Source: 2-02-FULL-48-14 sp964356195
GTDB lineage: Bacteria; Patescibacteriota; Gracilibacteria; UBA1369; 2-02-FULL-48-14
Direction of reading: 5' to 3'
Assembly: GCA_964356195.1 (NCBI GenBank)
Contig: CAYHGP010000025.1
Span: 1 to 12,184 of the forward strand
DNA: 12,184 nucleotides
Every line of letters begins with the position of its first letter. The first letter of the stretch is position 1. The translations under genes and the position numbers were made by a program. Under the pieces are notes generated by a model. It ran no database searches. It was not told the DNA's origin and saw only the letters and a program-made list of their open reading frames with translations. This document shows positions 1 through 6,495 of the stretch, piece by piece.

Positions 1-398
1 GGACCGAGGAACACATCTTGTTCCTTGATTTCTCCGCTTTCCTTATTAATGAGCTGGACGTGTACCTTGAGAGGCGCTTCGTAAGAAAGATTTTTCAGAC
101 GGCACTGTTCGGGAGTGTATTTGCATTCGCCGAGTGAGTGATCCAAAAAGTGCAATTCAAGCTTTTTCCCCGAGAAGTCTGTAATAGGGGAGATCTCTTC
201 AAGAAGTTCACGAATTCCTTCGTTCAAAAACCATTCGTAAGAATCGGTTTGAATTTCAATGAGGTTCGGAAGACTTCCTTTCCAGCTCTGATCCACAAAG
301 TACTTGCGTTCTAAGGGCTTGATCAAAGAACGTCCTATATCTTTGGGTGCAGTTTGCGCGCTGGAGGACGCTTTAGTCTTAGTTGCTTGTTTAGGCAT
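1..398 (-). CDS. rpoB: RNA polymerase beta subunit, N-terminal part (runs off window)
   Basis: Catalytic beta subunit of the core RNA polymerase. Only the first 132 codons are in the window; the gene continues past base 1. Reading down from the ATG at 398 gives a Lys/Ser/Ala-rich tail (about 20 residues), then a stretch typical of the RpoB N-terminus: LPNLIEIQTDSYEWFLNEG, then a segment with EEISPITDFSGK, then GECKYTPEQC, then YEAPLKVHVQLINKESGEIK and EQDVFLG. These match the beta lobe/protrusion start in family knowledge. The start is fixed by the only ATG ahead of the conserved block. There is no good Shine-Dalgarno, only AGG four bases before the start. It has its own promoter about 150 bp upstream rather than following rplL directly. 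rpoC would be expected further left but is not visible. Confidence 0.96.
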   Translation of the reverse strand, partial: MPKQATKTKASSSAQTAPKDIGRSLIKPLERKYFVDQSWKGSLPNLIEIQTDSYEWFLNEGIRELLEEISPITDFSGKKLELHFLDHSLGECKYTPEQCRLKNLSYEAPLKVHVQLINKESGEIKEQDVFLG

Positions 399-420
399 AG
401 GCCTGCGAAGGGTTTAGAGA

Positions 421-510
421 TTAAAGCGGAACTACTGCCCCGTCGGCAGCTTTGAGTCGCCAAAGGCGAATTGAGCTGCACTTCGTGCAGTGATTCACGC
501 TCTCGCTCAT
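421..510 (-). CDS. Possible 29-aa leader peptide upstream of rpoB
   Basis: An ATG at 510, about 30 nt after the predicted rpoB transcription start, opens a 29-codon frame ending in TAA at 421-423, 22 nt before the rpoB start. The peptide has a CTKC pair near residues 8-11, followed by SSIRLWRLKAADGAVVPL. The Cys-x-x-Cys followed by that text looks like the first half of a small zinc-ribbon protein rather than random translation, but the second Cys/His pair is absent. It could be a regulatory leader peptide, a shortened gene, or chance. There is no Shine-Dalgarno. The hairpins at 435-490 lie inside this frame, so translating it would change which of them can form. Confidence 0.33.
   Translation of the reverse strand: MSESVNHCTKCSSIRLWRLKAADGAVVPL
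435..490 (-). promoter_or_regulatory. Structured rpoB leader: three tandem hairpins with an alternative fold
   Basis: Three short perfect stems sit side by side: 435-439 with 445-449 (CTGCC/GGCAG), 457-461 with 465-469 (TCGCC/GGCGA, loop AAA), and 476-481 with 485-490 (CTGCAC/GTGCAG, loop TTC). A competing stem pairs 446-451 (GCAGCT) with 474-479 (AGCTGC), enclosing the middle hairpin. It uses bases of both outer hairpins, so the two folds exclude each other. The element lies between the predicted rpoB promoter and start, so it would be in the rpoB leader RNA. No U-tract follows, so it is not a simple terminator. Its regulatory role is inference. Confidence 0.45.
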
Positions 511-546
511 AACACAATCTGTAGCCTGAGAGCAGTGTCGACTGTT

Positions 547-574
547 ATTTTATTCATAAATTGTCTACTGTCAA
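547..574 (-). promoter_or_regulatory. Sigma-70-type promoter for rpoB
   Basis: On the minus strand there is a perfect -35 TTGACA (569-574), a 16-bp spacer, and a -10 TAAAAT (547-552, one mismatch to TATAAT). Transcription would start near 540, leaving a leader of roughly 140 nt before the rpoB ATG at 398. No other gene on that strand lies between. This is one of the best promoter matches in the window; the assignment is from sequence alone. Confidence 0.72.
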
Positions 575-654
575 CAGAAAGTGAGAAAGATTTGTCTTCT
601 TGGGTCGTCTTAAAATTTGCGTATCAACGCTTTTATTCTTTGTCCCATTGTCCT

Positions 655-1098
655 ATGAAAGCACTTTCTAAACTGTTCGGTTCTGCTTTAGTTCTCAGTT
701 TGGCCTTTGGTTCGCTTGCTTCCGCTGATACCAAGGGTCCTCGTGTTCCGCTTGAAGTTATTGCGGAGGCCTTTTCTATGGATGTAGACACTCTTAGGGC
801 TGAATTGCAGGGTGGGTCCACTCTGAAAGAGATCGCCGCCAATCATGGTGTCTCCGAAGAGGCCTTGAAGCAGCTTCATCCTAAGAAGAACAAGCAGATT
901 TCTCTGAAAAACTTGAGTGACGATGCACGAGAATACCTCGCTTCCTTTTTGGGATTGACCGTGGAGGAGTTGCACGCGTCTCGTGAAGCAGGTGTCTCTT
1001 TCAAGGAAACGGTTGAAGCTCATGGCTTCACGGTAAAGGAGGTTTTTGCCGCTTTGAAGGAATATAAAGAAGCTCAGGACGAAGAGGCCAAGCAGTAA
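655..1098 (+). CDS. Small exported protein with two internal repeats
   Basis: A 147-residue protein of unknown function. The first 24 residues form a clear Sec signal peptide: MKALSK, a hydrophobic core, then LASA with predicted cleavage before Asp25. The mature part carries two diverged copies of an all-helical repeat, at about residues 36-73 and 94-134. They share the pattern of a short hydrophobic helix, L-x-x-x-x-x-x-G-x-[ST]-[LF]-K-E, then a second helix beginning near HG-[VF]-[ST] (GGSTLKEIAANHGVS in copy 1, AGVSFKETVEAHGFT in copy 2). The C-terminus is Glu/Lys/Gln-rich. The frame is open back to 490, but the signal peptide fixes the start at 655. There is no Shine-Dalgarno; the context is CCTATG. 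A TAAAAT at 611-616 could be a -10 but lacks a good -35. The gene diverges from rpoB and converges on the propeller gene at 1120. Role: secreted or periplasm-like space, function unrecognised. Confidence 0.85.
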   Translation: MKALSKLFGSALVLSLAFGSLASADTKGPRVPLEVIAEAFSMDVDTLRAELQGGSTLKEIAANHGVSEEALKQLHPKKNKQISLKNLSDDAREYLASFLGLTVEELHASREAGVSFKETVEAHGFTVKEVFAALKEYKEAQDEEAKQ

Positions 1099-1119
1099 TT
1101 AAGAACAGTGGGAATGTCG

Positions 1120-2055
1120 TCACTTACATTCTTCGAGATCCACGCCGTTCGGAACAAGAACCGGGTCTGGATCATTCGCCCAAAGGTATGTCTCCATCGT
1201 GGGTGTAAAGGTAATCGGTCCCGGTTCCGCAAGAGATCCGTCAGGCAATTCGTAGGTCGCCCACACGGACTCTCGTTCGTTCGGCCATTCCTCAAAGTTG
1301 AGATAATACACCCACACGGTCCCTGATTCATCGGTATACGCGCCCGGCACGCTTACATGGGGGATAAGCATTTCTTCTTCTGCTGTCCATTGAAGACCGT
1401 CTTCGCTCGTAGCACGGTAAAGAAGGTGCTCATATGGAGACTCTGCAATTACCTCCGTCCCTTTAAAATACATTACATACGTTCCGTCGCTGCGCTGGGC
1501 TACCGTAGGATCGGCGACAAGTGTAAGCCAACTTGGTTGAGCAAGACGTAGGCCGGAATCCTTCGTAAAAGTCTCTCCATCGTATGAAAATGCACTCAAG
1601 ATGCCTCCGTCGCCGGAGTAGTACATACGGAAGCCCCCCGACACTGGTAGAAGGTCAGGAATCCCGCCGCCCTCTAGCACCTCAGGAAAATCGGAAAATA
1701 TCGGGCAGCCTTCTGCCGCCGCTGCACGCAATGAGGACGTTCCCGTACCGCTTGCAACCACCCACGTGCCATCACTATCTACAGCAACTGCAGGGTCGGC
1801 CATGTCATCAGACGTCAACCACTCTTGGTCGTCGAATGTGAAATTATAACCGTCTGTCGAAACCGCACTTCGTAAGGTATTCCAAGGCAATCCACCTGCC
1901 CCTGTGCGCGTATGCGCTTCAGGACGTGTATCCGTCAATGTAACGAAAAGCCGCAACGATGTGCCGTCTGACGAGGGGTTGTCTGTCGGCCATAACGTAT
2001 ACACAGCAATGCCTAAAGCAACGCAACTAACGAGTGCGATAAGAGGTTTTTTCAT
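1120..2055 (-). CDS. Exported five-bladed beta-propeller protein, GH43/GH32-like fold
   Basis: A 311-residue protein with an N-terminal hydrophobic segment (residues about 4-21) that would export or anchor it. LVSC at 8-11 resembles a lipobox but sits unusually early. The rest has repeated propeller-blade signatures of the glycoside hydrolase 43/32/68-type superfamily: aspartate strands at DPAV (87-90), PDLLP (133-137), ADPTV (181-185) and NDPDPVL (294-300), with S-x-DG-x-x-[FW] turns at about 66, 157 and 217. In that fold, acidic residues at blade starts form the active site. A sugar-binding or glycosidase role is likely, but substrate and activity cannot be read. It is the only gene here ending in TGA. 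A TAAAAT at 2080-2085 with a weak TGTACG at 2102-2107 (16-bp spacer) is a possible promoter. The start context is CCCTATG with no Shine-Dalgarno. Confidence 0.8.
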   Translation of the reverse strand: MKKPLIALVSCVALGIAVYTLWPTDNPSSDGTSLRLFVTLTDTRPEAHTRTGAGGLPWNTLRSAVSTDGYNFTFDDQEWLTSDDMADPAVAVDSDGTWVVASGTGTSSLRAAAAEGCPIFSDFPEVLEGGGIPDLLPVSGGFRMYYSGDGGILSAFSYDGETFTKDSGLRLAQPSWLTLVADPTVAQRSDGTYVMYFKGTEVIAESPYEHLLYRATSEDGLQWTAEEEMLIPHVSVPGAYTDESGTVWVYYLNFEEWPNERESVWATYELPDGSLAEPGPITFTPTMETYLWANDPDPVLVPNGVDLEECK

Positions 2056-2079
2056 AGGGTTTTTATTACGACTATGTCC

Positions 2080-2107
2080 ATTTTATCGTAACAGTTCGTT
2101 TCGTACA
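2080..2107 (-). promoter_or_regulatory. Weak candidate promoter for the propeller gene
   Basis: The -10 TAAAAT (2080-2085) is good, but the -35 TGTACG (2102-2107, 16-bp spacer) matches only three positions. It would give a leader of about 18 nt, like the better promoters in this window. The divergent 145-bp spacer 2056-2200 is AT-rich. For the plus-strand ABC gene I see a GATAAT at 2171-2176 but no convincing -35. Confidence 0.25.
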
Positions 2108-2200
2108 TATCCATACTTTTTCTCCATTCGCTTGCGTTTTAAAACAAAATGCCAAATTTGTCTAGTAACCGATAATTTTATCTGTTAAAGTAGATCCACT

Positions 2201-3958
2201 ATGAAAGAAAACACTCGTATTACGTTCCGATTCTTTTGGGGCTACGTCAAAAAACAGTGGCCCTTGGCCTCGCTTTCTTTTGTGACGATTACTTTTGCGG
2301 TGTTGGCGGACATGGCGTTTTATCTGCTTTTTAAGGATTTTGTGAATGCCATTACGGAAGGGCAGGATGTGGACAGCGTGCTGCGGCTGGTTTTTTGGGT
2401 TTTTATTTTACAAACTTTTGGATGGATGATGTGGAGAACGGCGGGTTACAGCGGAAGTGTTTTTGAACCGCGGGCGATGCGCGACATCACGAATTATTGT
2501 TTTGAGGCTCTGCATAAACATTCCTACAACTTCTTCAATAATCAGTTCGTGGGGTCACTGGTGAAGCGCATTTCGCGAATGGCGCGCAGTTTTGAAGACA
2601 TCACGGATCAATTTCTTTTTGAGTTTTATCCGCTGGTGCTTCGAACGGTGACGGCGATACTTGTGTTGTATCTTTTGAACTGGAAGATGGGAACTGCGCT
2701 GCTTGTGTGGAGTATTGTGTTCGTTCTTATTCACTATCGAATTTCTCTTTATGCGATGCATCGTTACGATATTCCCAAGGCTGCAGCGGACAGTAGCGTG
2801 GTTGCGTACTTGGCGGACACGGTGACCAACAACAGTACCATTAAGTTCTTTTCGAATCTTAATTTTGAGAAAAAAAGATTCGATGAAGTATCCGGAAAGT
2901 GGACAGACATCACGAAGGCGGCCTGGATTTTTAGAAACCACGTGGAAGCTATTCAGGGTTTTATGATGGTTGGTATTAACGCGTTTATTTTGTACCAAGG
3001 CGTGATGCTGTGGTCGACGGGAGTTTTGACTGTGGGTGATTTCGTGCTGATTCAAACTTACTTGTGGACGGTGTTTATGCACTTGTGGGATTTCGGCAGA
3101 ATGATTCGTCGTTTTTACGAAAGTCTTGCCGATGCTGAAGAAATGACCATTATTTTGAATACGCCTCTTGAAGTGATCGACAAGCGTGGGGCGAAAAATT
3201 TAGTAATGCGCCGCGGGGCCGTGGAATTTGAACACGTTTCTTTTTCCTATACGGAAGAAGAGGAGGCGAGTGTGCTTCGTAACTTTTCGTTCAAAGCGAA
3301 GCCGGGTGAACGCATTGCTTTGATCGGGCCTTCGGGAGGAGGAAAAACTACGATTGTGAAATTACTTTTGCGCCTCTTCGATTTGGACAAAGGAAAAATT
3401 TTGATGGACGGGCAGGACATTTCCTGCGTGACGCAGGATAGTTTGCGAAAGGAAATTGCGCTCGTGCCGCAAGACCCGGTTTTGTTCCATCGCAGCCTCA
3501 TGGAAAATATTCGGTACGGTCGCACCGATGCGTCTGACGAAGAGGTGATTGCGGCTGCAAAATTGGCTCACTGTCATGAATTTATTAAGCGGTGTCCCAA
3601 GGCTTACGATACGTTTGTCGGCGAACGTGGAGTGAAACTTTCCGGTGGAGAGCGTCAGCGTGTGGCGATTGCACGTGCCATTTTAGCCAACACGAAAATT
3701 TTGATTTTGGATGAAGCTACGTCGAGTCTCGACAGCGAATCGGAAAAGTTAATTAAGGACGCGTTGAAAGTTTTGATGAAAGGCAAAACCGTATTTGTGA
3801 TTGCGCATCGTCTTTCCACTATTGTGGACATGGACCGCATTTTGGTTTTGGAAAAAGGTCACATCGTGGAAGAGGGTACGCACAGCGACTTGGTGACGAA
3901 GGAAGGCGGCCTCTACAAAAAACTTTGGGATTTGCAGGTGGGTGGGTACTTGGCTTAG
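2201..3958 (+). CDS. ABC exporter half-transporter (fused membrane and ATPase domains)
   Basis: A 585-residue MsbA/multidrug-type ABC half-transporter expected to work as a dimer in the cytoplasmic membrane, exporting an unknown lipid, peptide or drug. Residues 1-310 form the membrane domain, with hydrophobic spans near 23-45, 59-78, 140-160, 161-180, 250-271 and 276-296. Residues 340-585 form the nucleotide-binding domain: Walker A GPSGGGKTT (376-384, Lys382), Q-loop Gln424 in LVPQDP, signature LSGGERQ (480-486), Walker B LILDEAT (501-507, Glu505 as catalytic base), and H-loop His536 in IAHRLST. All catalytic residues are present, so it should be active. The length is normal for the family. 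The start context is CACTATG without a Shine-Dalgarno. It stands alone, divergent from the propeller gene, and its stop overlaps the convergent gene at 3955 by four bases. Substrate cannot be assigned. Confidence 0.96.
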   Translation: MKENTRITFRFFWGYVKKQWPLASLSFVTITFAVLADMAFYLLFKDFVNAITEGQDVDSVLRLVFWVFILQTFGWMMWRTAGYSGSVFEPRAMRDITNYCFEALHKHSYNFFNNQFVGSLVKRISRMARSFEDITDQFLFEFYPLVLRTVTAILVLYLLNWKMGTALLVWSIVFVLIHYRISLYAMHRYDIPKAAADSSVVAYLADTVTNNSTIKFFSNLNFEKKRFDEVSGKWTDITKAAWIFRNHVEAIQGFMMVGINAFILYQGVMLWSTGVLTVGDFVLIQTYLWTVFMHLWDFGRMIRRFYESLADAEEMTIILNTPLEVIDKRGAKNLVMRRGAVEFEHVSFSYTEEEEASVLRNFSFKAKPGERIALIGPSGGGKTTIVKLLLRLFDLDKGKILMDGQDISCVTQDSLRKEIALVPQDPVLFHRSLMENIRYGRTDASDEEVIAAAKLAHCHEFIKRCPKAYDTFVGERGVKLSGGERQRVAIARAILANTKILILDEATSSLDSESEKLIKDALKVLMKGKTVFVIAHRLSTIVDMDRILVLEKGHIVEEGTHSDLVTKEGGLYKKLWDLQVGGYLA

Positions 3959-4377
3959 TGATGAATGGAGTGCATCTCTCTTGCTGCGAAGGTGCTCGTT
4001 GCGGATGCTATCACTGACGGTGATTGTACGTCGGTTGGTAGGCAAAATATTCGGTAATATTCTTGAATGAGTTCGGAGGCATCATCACTTAGGTGAGCGT
4101 CGTATTCCATCCCAACGAGTGCGTGAAAGCCCGGTTGTCTTTCGAAATAATGTTGTGCGTGGGCACGGACTTTATTCCAGAAAGATTCGAATTTTTTCTC
4201 GTCTGAAATTGGGAAACCATGTTGTTCCAAGAGGACTCTAAAAGACCCTAGGAATGACTCGACGGTATGACGATGCTCTCCTTTCAAGGTGTCGACAAAA
4301 TTTGCGACAAGTTGTTCGTTTACAGCGATCTCATCGTTTGCAGGATCCTTTTGATATGACACTATTTCAGCCACCAC
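3955..4377 (-). CDS. Uncharacterised protein, 140 aa
   Basis: No family recognised. The predicted protein is soluble, acidic and probably mostly helical, with no signal peptide or membrane span. The only notable text is SFWNKVRAHAQHYFERQPGF in the middle and a helix with ELIQEYYRIF before the C-terminus. The start is GTG at 4377 (or the next codon, also GTG). An in-frame TAG three codons upstream rules out a longer form, and no ATG is available near the N-terminus. It converges on the ABC gene with a 4-base TTAG overlap and diverges from ung with about 47 bp between them. The intact length over 140 codons and the tight packing argue that it is real. Confidence 0.6.
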   Translation of the reverse strand: MVAEIVSYQKDPANDEIAVNEQLVANFVDTLKGEHRHTVESFLGSFRVLLEQHGFPISDEKKFESFWNKVRAHAQHYFERQPGFHALVGMEYDAHLSDDASELIQEYYRIFCLPTDVQSPSVIASATSTFAAREMHSIHH

Positions 4378-4424
4378 TATGGTCTACTCTGGAGAATAAT
4401 GACTTGTCCAGCTAATATGTGACT

Positions 4425-5090
4425 ATGGAAGTTAAAATTCACGAGTCGTGGAGAAAGTATTTGTCGGAGGAATTTGAGAAACCTTACTTCAAAGCGCTCG
4501 CTGCGTTTGTGAAGGACGAATACACGAGTAAAACTATTTACCCGGCACCGGCGAATATTTTTCGTGCGTTTGAATTGTGTCCATTCGAAAAAGTGAAAGT
4601 GGTTATTTTGGGACAGGACCCTTACCACGGCGCGGGGCAGGCGAACGGGCTGTGTTTTTCCGTCAGCGACGTAGTCGCTATTCCTCCTTCTTTGCAGAAT
4701 ATTTTCAAAGAAATTAAGAGTGATATCGGTGGGGATTTGCGCACGCAGAGGAACTTGGACTCCTGGGCAGAGCAGGGCGTTTTACTTTTAAACGCCACCC
4801 TCACGGTGGTGGCTGGGCAGGCGGGTTCGCACCAGGCCAAGGGTTGGGAAGAATTTACGGATGCCGTGATTCGCGTCTTGTCTTCGCAAAAAGAGCATTT
4901 GGTTTTTTTGTTGTGGGGAAAGTATGCACAAGCAAAAGGAAAGATGATTGATGAGACAAAGCATTTGATTTTGCGAGCGGCGCATCCCTCACCGTTTTCT
5001 GCCTACAGCGGATTTTTTGGCTGCAAACATTTCAGCAAAACGAATGAGTATTTAGAATGGAACGGGAAGGAGCCCATTGTTTGGGTTTAG
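4425..5090 (+). CDS. ung: Uracil-DNA glycosylase, family 1
   Basis: Removes uracil from DNA by cleaving the N-glycosidic bond, the first step of base excision repair in the cytoplasm. It is 221 residues, normal for family 1. The water-activating loop GQDPYHG is at 63-69 (catalytic Asp65), LLLNATLTV carries the uracil-reading Asn123, and the Leu-loop HPSPFSA begins at His187. Asn123 and His187 fall at the same numbers as in the E. coli enzyme, which supports both the assignment and the start. I chose ATG 4425 rather than the GTG at 4419, because family members start with a short segment before the H-x-S-W helix. The start context is GACTATG without a Shine-Dalgarno. It diverges from the gene at 4377 and its stop overlaps serS tail-to-tail by four bases. 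Confidence 0.97.
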   Translation: MEVKIHESWRKYLSEEFEKPYFKALAAFVKDEYTSKTIYPAPANIFRAFELCPFEKVKVVILGQDPYHGAGQANGLCFSVSDVVAIPPSLQNIFKEIKSDIGGDLRTQRNLDSWAEQGVLLLNATLTVVAGQAGSHQAKGWEEFTDAVIRVLSSQKEHLVFLLWGKYAQAKGKMIDETKHLILRAAHPSPFSAYSGFFGCKHFSKTNEYLEWNGKEPIVWV

Positions 5091-6388
5091 CGTGCTTCAA
5101 TTTTTGTTCGTCCTCCCATGTAGAATCTTAGCACTTCCGGAATGGTGATGCTGCCGTCGGCATTTTGGTAGACTTCGAGAAGGGGGATGAGAATGCGAGG
5201 GGAAGCGATGCACGTGTTATTGAGCGTGTGTACAAACTGCATTTTTCCGTCTTTATCTTTGTAGCGAATGTTGAGGCGGCGAGACTGGAAGTCGAGGAAG
5301 GTGGAGCAAGAATGGGTTTCGCCGTAGCCCTTGCGGGAAGGCATCCACGTTTCAATGTCGTTTTTGAAATATTGTCCTTGGCCCATGTCTCCGGCGCACA
5401 CGGCCACCACACGGTAAGCGAGGCCTAAATCTTGCAGCACTTCTTCGGCATTTTTGAGCAGCATTGCGTGCATACGTTTGCTTTCTTCCATGTCGTTTTT
5501 GCAGAGCACTACTTGTTCCACTTTTTGGAATTGGTGAATGCGGTAAAGTCCGTGCGTGTCCTTTCCGTAGGTTCCCGCTTCACGGCGGAAACAATTGGAA
5601 TAACCTGCGTACATTTTTGGAAGTTCTTCTTCTTTTAAAATTTCGTCCGCATGGTAGGAAGTGAGGGGTACTTCGCTGCTTCCAATGAGATATTTTTCGT
5701 CGCTTTCAATGTGTTCCATCTCCGGACGTTTCACACCGAGTGCATAAGCTTGTTCTTCACCGCCGGGAAAATAACTCGTGCCTTCCATGGCCTCACGATT
5801 CACAAGCAGGGGAGGAAGAAAAGCGGTGAAGCCTTTGGACACAAGTTTGTTGAGGGCGAATTGCAAAACGGCGAGTTCGAGCAGCATTCCGTCTCCCTTC
5901 AAAAAGTAGCTGCGGCTGCCGCCGGTTTTCACTCCGCGTTCCATGTCTATAATGTCTAGTTCCTTCCCGAGCGTCATGTGGTCTTTGGGCTCGAATTCGA
6001 AAGCGCGCGGTTCACCCACTTTGTAGAGTTCCACGTTCTGTGTGTCGTCTTCACCTTCGGGAGTTTCCGGGGAAGTGAGACCGGGGGCGCGTAGTAAAAT
6101 TCCGCGCCATTCCAATTCGATGCGAGTGAGTTCTTCGCTGAGTTTTTTTTCTTCGTCGCCGGAGCCGCGCATCTCTTCAATGGCTTTTTTCTTTTCATCG
6201 CCGCTGAGTTTTTTGATCCGCTCGCCGGCTGCATTTTTTTCAGCGCGAATCATGTCCAGTTCGGCCTGGAGTGCGCGTCTCTTCTCATCGACTTCAATAA
6301 AATGTTCCACATCGAACTTGATGTGCTTTTTCCGCGCAGCCTCTCGGACGGCGTCGGGATTTTGGAGAATGTATTTTGGGTCGATCAT
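5087..6388 (-). CDS. serS: Seryl-tRNA synthetase
   Basis: Charges tRNA-Ser with serine in the cytoplasm; class II synthetase, 433 residues, full length. Residues 1-110 are the tRNA-binding arm: a long antiparallel coiled coil rich in Lys/Glu at about 28-100. The catalytic core follows: motif 1 around LPPLLVN (191-197), a serine-binding loop SSE at 237-239 (most bacterial enzymes have TxE here), motif 2 from FRREAG at 267-272 onward to HQF, and motif 3 with the conserved Arg398 in ASPRILIPLLEVYQ. The stretch HSCSTFLDFQSRRLNIRY is the usual signature before motif 3. Thr to Ser in the serine loop and the Ser-Pro before Arg398, where many bacterial enzymes have Gly, are conservative departures. 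No Shine-Dalgarno (ATTATG). It diverges from the gene at 6496 and converges with ung. Confidence 0.97.
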   Translation of the reverse strand: MIDPKYILQNPDAVREAARKKHIKFDVEHFIEVDEKRRALQAELDMIRAEKNAAGERIKKLSGDEKKKAIEEMRGSGDEEKKLSEELTRIELEWRGILLRAPGLTSPETPEGEDDTQNVELYKVGEPRAFEFEPKDHMTLGKELDIIDMERGVKTGGSRSYFLKGDGMLLELAVLQFALNKLVSKGFTAFLPPLLVNREAMEGTSYFPGGEEQAYALGVKRPEMEHIESDEKYLIGSSEVPLTSYHADEILKEEELPKMYAGYSNCFRREAGTYGKDTHGLYRIHQFQKVEQVVLCKNDMEESKRMHAMLLKNAEEVLQDLGLAYRVVAVCAGDMGQGQYFKNDIETWMPSRKGYGETHSCSTFLDFQSRRLNIRYKDKDGKMQFVHTLNNTCIASPRILIPLLEVYQNADGSITIPEVLRFYMGGRTKIEAR

Positions 6389-6408
6389 AATCGGTGAAAA
6401 GTGGTGAA

Positions 6409-6437
6409 AGGATAGCGAAGAAGGCTTCTTGAAGCAA
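6409..6437 (-). promoter_or_regulatory. Weak candidate promoter for serS
   Basis: Minus-strand TTGCTT (6432-6437), 17-bp spacer, TATCCT (6409-6414). Spacing is ideal but both hexamers are poor, and an inverted repeat GCTTC-TT-GAAGC (6424-6435) overlaps the -35. It would give a leader of about 15 nt. Confidence 0.3.
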
Positions 6438-6447
6438 TTCTCACTAT

Positions 6448-6475
6448 TTGACTGAAATCTATTCTGTTCTATAAT
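6448..6475 (+). promoter_or_regulatory. Strong sigma-70-type promoter for the gene at 6496
   Basis: TTGACT (6448-6453, five of six), 16-bp spacer, perfect TATAAT (6470-6475). Transcription should start near 6482, only about 14 nt before the ATG at 6496, and that leader has no Shine-Dalgarno. Confidence 0.75.
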
Positions 6476-6495
6476 GACAACTCACCCCTTTTAAA

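Noticed and set aside
490..654. N-terminal extension of the small exported protein to 490
   Set aside because: The signal peptide begins exactly at the ATG at 655; the extension would bury it and crosses the rpoB promoter and hairpins.
1120..1122. UGA recoded as glycine, as in some CPR groups
   Set aside because: No gene has an in-frame internal TGA, and one gene ends in TGA at a sensible place; the standard code fits.
2555..3082. 175-codon minus-strand frame inside the ABC transporter
   Set aside because: Antisense to conserved membrane-domain codons, His/Arg-rich nonsense composition.
4395..4418. AATAAT and TAATAT as -10 boxes for ung or its divergent neighbour
   Set aside because: No matching -35 at 15-19 bp on either strand.
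5165..5959. Plus-strand open frames opposite serS
   Set aside because: Shadow frames; the minus strand carries all SerRS motifs without a break.
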